DNA of 8,136 bases, taken from positions 1-8,136 of the forward strand of contig JAOUPE010000060.1 in assembly GCA_029880025.1 (NCBI GenBank), given 5' to 3'. Of the stretch, positions 1-4,275 are shown piece after piece; within the stretch, counting starts at the first letter, position 1; each line of letters opens with the position of its first letter. The position numbers and the translations under genes were made by a program. The notes under the pieces were generated by a model. It had not been told where the DNA came from. It was given only the letters and a program-made list of their open reading frames with translations, and ran no database searches. Source of the DNA: Caldifarciminota bacterium (lineage in GTDB: Bacteria > Hydrothermota > Tepidihabitantia > Tepidihabitantales > JAOUPE01).

Positions 1-606
1 GCACCGGTTGAAGATTGCTTTTCACCCGAACTTTCTCCCGGTGAAAAGTTAGCCGAAAAAGACCATTATGAACATATCAAGAATTTAAAAGACGGAGGGG
101 TTGATTTCATTTTAGCCGAGACGATGATTAGTATTAAAGAAGCGCTGATTGTCTTAAAGCAAGCCAGGAAATTGAAGATACCGATTATGGTCAGTTTTGC
201 CTTAAATAACAAGGGTGATATTCTTAATGGCGATAATCTAATCGAAGCATTAAAACAGGTATCAAAATATAAGCCGTTGGCTTTTCTTATCAATTGTACA
301 ACTTTAGATATAATCGAAAAGGTTATTGATTCATTATTAGACAAGACAAAAATTCCGATTGGTGTTTATCCAAATTTTGGACCGCCGGTTAACCACGCAC
401 TTCTTGATTCAAAGAATTCGCCAATATCGGTAAAAGAAAATTTAAAGAAGGGCGGGGTAAAAGGAAAATTCGCTAAATATTTGACCCCAGAAAAATTTGC
501 TAAGTCTATGCTTCGGTTAAACAAAAAAGGTGTTAAAATTCTTGGCGGCTGCTGCGGTACCCAGCCCGAACACATCCGAGCACTAGCAAATTTAGTTAAA
601 AAGTAA
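1..606 (+). CDS. Homocysteine S-methyltransferase family protein (5' end outside window)
   Basis: The reading frame is open from the first base, so the true start lies upstream; 201 C-terminal residues are visible, ending at TAA 604-606. The family transfers a methyl group to the zinc-activated thiol of homocysteine to make methionine, in the cytoplasm. Seen here (residues numbered from base 1): a GGVDFILAET strand motif at 32-41, NCT at 98-100 and GGCCGTQPEHI at 182-192. Cys99, Cys184 and Cys185 match the three zinc-binding cysteines of the family. The protein stops about 15 residues after GGCCGT, so this is a stand-alone enzyme or a final domain, not the front of a full MetH. The methyl donor (S-methylmethionine, betaine or methyl-folate) cannot be told from this part. 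It has no clear link to the envelope genes that follow. The Met codon at 124 is internal, because conserved family sequence precedes it. Confidence 0.9.
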   Translation, partial: APVEDCFSPELSPGEKLAEKDHYEHIKNLKDGGVDFILAETMISIKEALIVLKQARKLKIPIMVSFALNNKGDILNGDNLIEALKQVSKYKPLAFLINCTTLDIIEKVIDSLLDKTKIPIGVYPNFGPPVNHALLDSKNSPISVKENLKKGGVKGKFAKYLTPEKFAKSMLRLNKKGVKILGGCCGTQPEHIRALANLVKK

Positions 607-638
607 AATTCCGCATCCCAGCAAAAAGAAACTTTGCG

Positions 639-650
639 AGGTTGAAACCT
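639..650 (+). terminator. Weak hairpin after the methyltransferase gene
   Basis: AGGTTGAAACCT is a short inverted repeat (AGGT, loop TGAA, ACCT), 33 bases past the methyltransferase stop and followed by TAACAATTTT. The stem is only 4-5 bp and the T-run is poor, so this is a weak terminator candidate. It could be part of the degenerate repeat that follows. Confidence 0.2.
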
Positions 651-664
651 TAACAATTTTGTGA

Positions 665-720
665 TTTCGTGCCTTTCGTGCTTTCGTGGTTAAATTTAAC
701 TCTGCTTTCTCTGTGGTTAA
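665..720 (+). repeat. Degenerate CTTTCGTG repeat in intergenic region
   Basis: Three near-copies lie head to tail: TTTCGTG (665-671), CCTTTCGTG (672-680) and CTTTCGTGG (681-689, followed by TTAA). A looser echo, CTTTCTCTGTGGTTAA, follows at 705-720. From memory, similar phrases (CTTTGTG/CTTCGTG/CTCTGTGGTTAA) recur between genes in many uncultivated bacterial genomes, with no agreed function; that was not checked here. It encodes nothing recognisable and lies just upstream of the promoter for the barrel gene. Confidence 0.5.
689..700. promoter_or_regulatory. Perfect 12-bp palindrome GTTAAATTTAAC
   Basis: GTTAAATTTAAC is its own reverse complement and lies 33 bases upstream of the predicted -35 box of the barrel gene. 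The position and symmetry would suit a dimeric regulator site. However, AT-rich palindromes arise easily by chance and this one overlaps the end of the degenerate repeat. No regulator is visible in the window. Confidence 0.25.
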
Positions 721-733
721 TTCAGCAAATCTC

Positions 734-761
734 TTGACTTTATATAAAATTTGAGTAAAAT
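734..761 (+). promoter_or_regulatory. Sigma70-like promoter for the barrel/OmpA gene
   Basis: TTGACT (734-739) is followed after 16 bases by TAAAAT (756-761), close to the TTGACA-N17-TATAAT consensus. Transcription would start near 768, giving a leader of about 18 bases before ATG 786, with an AGGGG ribosome-binding site at 776-780. A start in the gap shows that the barrel gene can be transcribed independently of the methyltransferase. Confidence 0.6.
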
Positions 762-785
762 ATAACTAAGAAAGTAGGGGAAACC

Positions 786-2528
786 ATGATACTAAACATT
801 CTGTTATTAATTATTAATTTGGGGTCAAGTGATGTTGGCACCAAAGTTTTTCCTTTATTAAAAGTTGCACCAGGACCGCGTGCTGCGGCGATGGGCGAAA
901 GTTTTGTTGGACTGGCGGATGATGCTACGGCTTGTTATTGGAATCCTGCTGGTTTAAGTCAACTGCAAAATCTTGAGATTTTCCTTTCCCATCAGGAATG
1001 GTTCTATGGATTTCGTGATGAATACGCCAGTTTTGGTATTCCACTGGGAAAGGGAGCTTTGGGTCTGGGATTGGTCTATTCCAGAACCGATGGGGTTGAG
1101 TTCTGGGATGAAAATAATCTGCCCGGTGATACCTTTGCCACTCAAGCCGGTTACTTTGCTTTGGGTTATGGTCATCAATTAAAAGATGCCTTCTTTTTAG
1201 GTGGTTCGATAAAAGGGCTGTATGAAGACTTAAAGGTCGTTAAAGGAACCGGGGTTTGTGCCGATTTAGGAATTTTCGCTAAGCCGGCAGAAAACCTTAA
1301 CCTTGGGCTTACTTTCCAAAATATTGGTTGGGGAATGGAGTACGACGGAGAAAATATACCGCTACCGATGAATATGAAACTCGGCATCTGTTTTCAGCCC
1401 GGTAATTTTAATTTACTTTCCGATATCAACGTGCCACTCGATAATACGCCATATGTCAATCTCGGTGCCGAATACAATTTTAAAAATTATTTTGCGTTCC
1501 GAGCCGGCTACCGAACCGGTCCAACCGATTTCAGCTCTTTGGGCTGGCTCAATGGCGTGAGTTTTGGTTGCGGTATTGTTTTAAGCCGATTCACGATTGA
1601 CTATGCCTTTGTTCCTTATGGCAGGCTTGGCAATACCCATCGGTTCTCTTTACGGGCAAGAATTCCTTTGCCTGGTTCGGGTATACTAAAACTTAAAGTC
1701 ATCGATGCTCGAACTAAACTACCAACCAGTGCGGATGTGATATTTTCTGGTTTAAAGTCAGATCAGGGAAAAACCAATGCACGAGGCGAAATCTATTTAA
1801 GACGATTAAATATCGGCTGGGTAAAGTTTGGTGTGAGTAAGGATAACTTTTTACCTTATGGTGATTCAGTCTATATTGTTGGGACGGGCGAACAATCGGT
1901 TAGCGTTGAACTGAAAAAATTGGGTTATGGTTCAATCTGGGGAATGTTCTATGATGCGATAACTCGAAAGCCGATTCGGGGCACGGTAAAATATCAGGGT
2001 GTAGTTTCCGGTACTTCCATGGTTGATTCTTTAACCGGTACCTATACCTTGCGTAATTTACCAGTTGGTCTTTATGTGCTTGAATTAAATGGACCAACCA
2101 AAAATTATTTTGCCCAGAAGTGCTCGGTTTATCTTGATTATGATGAAGTCGTCACTAAAGATTTTTATCTTGAGCGTAAAAAAGACCTGCCGACGCTGCC
2201 TGGCATATACTTTACAACGGGTAGCGCTGAAATCAACGACCAGGCTCGCTACCAGTTGGATAAGGCGGGTAAAATCCTTTTAGAATACCCAAATCTGGTT
2301 GTAGAATTGGCTGGACACTGTGATGCTAAAGAAAAACCGAGTGACCTCTGGCGAATCTCAACCGCCCGAGCCGAAGCAGTGAAAAAATATCTTCAAGAAA
2401 AATTTCGAATCGACCCGGAAAGAATGGTCATTCAAGGTTATGCCGATACCCAGCCCTTTGCACCAAGCGAGACTGAAACCGGCAGAACCCTAAACCGCTG
2501 GGTCGAGTTCAGAGTATTGAAAGAATAA
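786..2528 (+). CDS. PorV/PorQ-like outer-membrane barrel fused to two CRD domains and an OmpA C-terminal domain
   Basis: This is a 580-residue envelope protein. Residues 1-12 are a short hydrophobic segment, probably a signal peptide, although it lacks the usual basic start; no upstream in-frame start exists before a stop at 756-758, and AGGGG at 776-780 supports ATG 786. Residues 20-295 look like a PorV/PorQ-type barrel: the N-terminal signature GPRAAAMGESFVGLADDA (30-47) with YWNPAGL (51-57), then many alternating Gly/aromatic strands. Residues 300-378 and 381-464 resemble carboxypeptidase-regulatory-like (CRD) beta sandwiches. Residues 470-580 form an OmpA_C domain with GHCD (510-513), STARAEAV (525-532) and GRTLNRWVEFRV (566-577). 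Asp513 and Arg528 sit 15 apart, as do the diaminopimelate-binding pair of OmpA proteins, so peptidoglycan binding is likely. PorV-family barrels handle T9SS cargo, and two possible cargo genes lie downstream. A structural barrel or an OprF-like role is also possible. Confidence 0.85.
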   Translation: MILNILLLIINLGSSDVGTKVFPLLKVAPGPRAAAMGESFVGLADDATACYWNPAGLSQLQNLEIFLSHQEWFYGFRDEYASFGIPLGKGALGLGLVYSRTDGVEFWDENNLPGDTFATQAGYFALGYGHQLKDAFFLGGSIKGLYEDLKVVKGTGVCADLGIFAKPAENLNLGLTFQNIGWGMEYDGENIPLPMNMKLGICFQPGNFNLLSDINVPLDNTPYVNLGAEYNFKNYFAFRAGYRTGPTDFSSLGWLNGVSFGCGIVLSRFTIDYAFVPYGRLGNTHRFSLRARIPLPGSGILKLKVIDARTKLPTSADVIFSGLKSDQGKTNARGEIYLRRLNIGWVKFGVSKDNFLPYGDSVYIVGTGEQSVSVELKKLGYGSIWGMFYDAITRKPIRGTVKYQGVVSGTSMVDSLTGTYTLRNLPVGLYVLELNGPTKNYFAQKCSVYLDYDEVVTKDFYLERKKDLPTLPGIYFTTGSAEINDQARYQLDKAGKILLEYPNLVVELAGHCDAKEKPSDLWRISTARAEAVKKYLQEKFRIDPERMVIQGYADTQPFAPSETETGRTLNRWVEFRVLKE

Positions 2529-2550
2529 GAGTTTCTCAAACTCATTTCTT
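2521..2550 (+). terminator. Hairpin at the end of the barrel/OmpA gene
   Basis: GAGTTT (2529-2534), loop CTC and AAACTC (2538-2543) form a perfect 6-bp stem directly after the stop codon. An outer AAGAA (2521-2525)/TTCTT (2546-2550) helix can stack on it across a small internal loop. The following sequence is A-rich, not a T-run, so intrinsic termination is plausible but not typical. Confidence 0.4.
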
Positions 2551-2739
2551 AAAAAAGACGGAAAATGTAATTCAACCTTAAATTAATTCAAAAATTCTTT
2601 TAGCTCTTTGACTCTATATTCTTTATTTTTTGGGGGGAGGTGTTGCCTAACCTGTAATCGGGTAGATGGCTTAGGAACAATTATTTGGTATATTTATCGA
2701 AAAGTAAACCTATAAGACTACTTTTTATCAAGTTAAAAT

Positions 2740-2784
2740 TTATTCTAAGTTGTTTTATTCTGCTGAGGCTTATTCTATTTTCTA
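2740..2784 (+). repeat. Three TTATTCT words at an exact 15-bp period
   Basis: TTATTCT occurs at 2740-2746, 2755-2761 and 2770-2776, each start exactly 15 bases after the last. The 8-base spacers do not match each other. The arrangement is iteron-like, but the word is not a DnaA box (TTATNCACA) and no replication gene is near. In AT-rich DNA chance is a serious alternative. Confidence 0.4.
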
Positions 2785-2804
2785 ACAAAGAGGGTCATTG
2801 TATA

Positions 2805-2831
2805 GGAGGGTAGCCTGCCGACTAGCCCTCC
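2805..2831. other. GC-rich hairpin GGAGGGTAG ... CTAGCCCTCC
   Basis: GGAGGGTAG (2805-2813) pairs with CTA-CCCTCC (2822-2824 and 2826-2831), with one bulged G at 2825 and an 8-base loop. That gives nine base pairs, six of them a strong GC-rich block. It lies immediately before the 12-bp tandem array. It has no T-run on either side, so it is not an ordinary intrinsic terminator. It may be part of a structured RNA or a repeat element. Confidence 0.5.
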
Positions 2832-2836
2832 CAGGT

Positions 2837-2935
2837 TGTTTAGGGAGCTGCTTAGCAGATTACTTAAGGAACTGCTTAGGAAGTTACCTGGCTAGCTACT
2901 CAGGGGATTGCTTACCGGGTCAGTCGTTAGGTTTC
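2837..2935 (+). repeat. Degenerate 12-bp tandem array, consensus T(G/A)CTTAGG(G/A)A(G/A)(T/C)
   Basis: Seven contiguous 12-base units run 2837-2920: TGTTTAGGGAGC, TGCTTAGCAGAT, TACTTAAGGAAC, TGCTTAGGAAGT, TACCTGGCTAGC, TACTCAGGGGAT and TGCTTACCGGGT. An eighth, TCGTTAGGTTTC (2924-2935), follows after a 3-base slip. A single similar word, GGCTTAGGAAC, lies at 2668-2678. The units diverge by several substitutions but not in length, so the array is old or is constrained in phase. One plus-strand frame reads through it as a four-residue pattern (Cys/Tyr, Leu, two variable) and ends at TAA 2936-2938. It abuts the end of the minus-strand propeller gene. Confidence 0.65.
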
Positions 2936-2939
2936 TAAC

Positions 2940-4256
2940 CTATTTCACTTTTACTAATCGCAGCCTTTGATTTGGTGATTTTTCACTAACTACAAAATAT
3001 ACACCTGGTTCTACTTCTATTCCTCGATTATCTCGACCATCCCACAAACTTGAACTGCTTGAAGCAGACACCGGGTTGAGCTTCAAGCTCGTAACCAATT
3101 TACCGGTCGCATCGTAGATTTGGAATTCGACCGCCGAAATCGGGAATTTCGATTTTGGAATTTGGATCTTGGTTTGCCGGGAAAATGGATTAGGTTGGGC
3201 AAGCAATTTTGTATTTTGTATTTTGTCATTTGAATTTTGAGCTATTCCAGGAACATCAGCCCGTAACCAGGTATTACCACCGTTGTGAGTGTAGAGAACA
3301 ACGTTATTGCCAGCAATGAGACCATTCAAGGAATCAGCAAAATCAACATCAAAAAGAGTAGTATCAATACCGCTCGATTGTATCTGCCAATTATTTCCAC
3401 CATCAGGAGAATAAATAATTGTTCCATTTCTACCTACTGCCCAGAGTTTATTTCCATCAATCAGTTCCAAAGCACGCAAATATTTTGCGGTGTTGGGTAT
3501 TAGTAACGGATTCCAATCCTGTCCACCATTGGTGGTATGTAAAACACATGCTTCCATTGTCGAATCATTACCGCCAACTACCCAACCTTCTTGTTCATCC
3601 TTAAATTTCACATCGAAAAAGTCGTAGATAGTATCACGCTTTTGAAGAATCCAGCTATCGCCACCATTCTCAGAATGAACAATATAACCTTGTCCTTGTT
3701 TGAAGACGATATTTCCGCCAGTATCGAGTTCCGGATAGCGACCAGCGCACATCCATCCTTTAAGACTGTCAACGAAAGAAACACCGTAGAAATCAGCAGT
3801 TTCGGCAGGAACAATTGAGTTTAAAATTACTTGCGGCCAAGTAACTCCGCCATCAGTTGTCCGCAAAACTATTGCTGAACCGCAAGCTACCCAGCCGAAA
3901 AGGGAATCGAAAAAGGAGATTCGAGTGCCAAATTTTGACCCACCCGGGTTTTGATACGACCAAGTTAAACCGCCGTCGCTCGTATGCCAGATTATCGCCA
4001 GAATATGCACGGTCCAGCCTTTCAGCGAATCTAAAAAGAAGACATCAAAATAGTTGCGAGATGTAAGTAACTCTTGAGGTTCCCAATTAACTCCACCATC
4101 CCAGGTGTGCAATATCAATGTCGTATCTATCGTTACGACCCAACCATGATTGCCGTCAGGGACTAAGGCACAACCATGATAATTATAGCCATAACATAAA
4201 GATAAAAAATTAAGAATCAGTAATAAAACGCCGATGAAGTATTTATGCTTTTTCAT
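2940..4256 (-). CDS. Secreted Ycf48-like seven-bladed propeller protein with T9SS-type C-terminal sorting domain
   Basis: This is a 438-residue exported protein. Residues 1-23 are a signal peptide (MKKHKYF, then a hydrophobic core) with likely cleavage after CYG. Residues 25-335 contain seven Asp-box motifs, at 50-58 (HTWDGGVNW), 91-99, 132-140, 194-202, 240-248, 282-290 and 322-330, most preceded by a 'D/F..GW.VG' strand. Seven repeats match the seven-bladed BNR/Ycf48 fold. Residues 336-352 are a linker written in heptanucleotide repeats. Residues 353-438 form a FlgD-Ig/T9SS type A sorting domain: QPNPF, IYDATGKLV, LWDGRDNRG, EPGVYFVV. Ycf48 itself assists photosystem II assembly, but bacterial relatives outside phototrophs are surface or adhesin-like, so no precise function is claimed. 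CTCC at 4264-4267 (GGAG on this strand) lies 7 bases before ATG. The gene starts 19 bases after the C25-like gene and is the last of the operon; it stops with TAG. Confidence 0.85.
   Translation of the reverse strand: MKKHKYFIGVLLLILNFLSLCYGYNYHGCALVPDGNHGWVVTIDTTLILHTWDGGVNWEPQELLTSRNYFDVFFLDSLKGWTVHILAIIWHTSDGGLTWSYQNPGGSKFGTRISFFDSLFGWVACGSAIVLRTTDGGVTWPQVILNSIVPAETADFYGVSFVDSLKGWMCAGRYPELDTGGNIVFKQGQGYIVHSENGGDSWILQKRDTIYDFFDVKFKDEQEGWVVGGNDSTMEACVLHTTNGGQDWNPLLIPNTAKYLRALELIDGNKLWAVGRNGTIIYSPDGGNNWQIQSSGIDTTLFDVDFADSLNGLIAGNNVVLYTHNGGNTWLRADVPGIAQNSNDKIQNTKLLAQPNPFSRQTKIQIPKSKFPISAVEFQIYDATGKLVTSLKLNPVSASSSSSLWDGRDNRGIEVEPGVYFVVSEKSPNQRLRLVKVK
3049..3090. repeat. CTT(G/C)AAG palindromes inside the propeller gene's sorting domain
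   Basis: Two 13-base palindromes with a single central base lie close together: CTGCTTGAAGCAG (3055-3067) and GAGCTTCAAGCTC (3078-3090). The 19-mer CTTGAACTGCTTGAAGCAG (3049-3067) recurs exactly, inverted, at 4417-4435 in the neighbouring gene. On the coding strand this stretch makes the Ser-rich loop VSASSSSS just before LWDG, where sequence constraint should be low. Confidence 0.6.
3145..3240. repeat. Heptanucleotide repeats within the propeller gene
   Basis: There are two runs. At 3206-3226 there are three perfect tandem ATTTTGT units, followed by ATTTGA and ATTTTGA (to 3240); on the coding strand they encode KIQNTKL in the linker before the sorting domain. At 3145-3172 there are four looser units, AATTTCG, ATTTTGG, AATTTGG and ATCTTGG, encoding IQIPKSKF. 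Three 7-base units make 21 bases, so the words are read in all three frames, and none of these frames creates a stop. Confidence 0.65.
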
Positions 4257-4275
4257 TATTCTTCTCCTTTTCCTT

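Larger units (their letters stand above)
2529..2939. other. Convergent intergenic region without a convincing gene
   Basis: This 411-base stretch separates two genes that point at each other. The left two thirds are AT-rich and the right third (about 2800-2925) is clearly GC-richer. In order it holds the terminator-like hairpin, a T-run joined to a G-run (2625-2639), a possible long-loop stem GTTGCCTAA (2642-2650)/TTAGGAAC (2671-2678), 15-bp-phased TTATTCT words, a GC-rich hairpin and a 12-bp tandem array. I see no tRNA, rRNA or known riboswitch. One 46-codon frame (TTG 2798 to TAA 2936-2938) is open across the tandem array but is probably a by-product of the repeat. Confidence 0.6.

Noticed and set aside
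66..656. Minus-strand ORFs of 92 and 96 codons over the methyltransferase region
   Set aside because: They lie antisense to a gene with clear catalytic motifs and show no recognisable domain or ribosome-binding site.
2608..2639. Promoter starting at TTGACT 2608-2613
   Set aside because: No -10-like hexamer occurs at 16-18 bases; that position is a G-run.
2642..2680. tRNA-like or structured RNA at GTTGCCTAA ... TTAGGAAC
   Set aside because: There is no T-loop signature, no anticodon stem of proper length and no acceptor-stem pairing; the inner stem is only 3 bp.
2740..2784. Replication origin with DnaA boxes
   Set aside because: TTATTCT does not match the DnaA box, and no replication gene or AT-rich unwinding element context supports an origin.
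2837..2935. CRISPR array
   Set aside because: The units are 12 bases, contiguous and degenerate, with no spacers and no cas genes nearby.
2926..2939. Terminator hairpin GTTAG-GTTT-CTAAC for the minus-strand operon
   Set aside because: The stem is only 5 bp and no T-run follows on the minus strand.
3285..4066. Several plus-strand ORFs of 61-75 codons inside the propeller gene
   Set aside because: They lie opposite the repeated Asp-box coding sequence; the minus strand fully explains the region.
4188..4199. Lipoprotein lipobox at LSLC in the propeller protein's signal peptide
   Set aside because: The residue before Cys is Leu where Ala or Gly is expected, and cleavage after CYG by signal peptidase I fits better.
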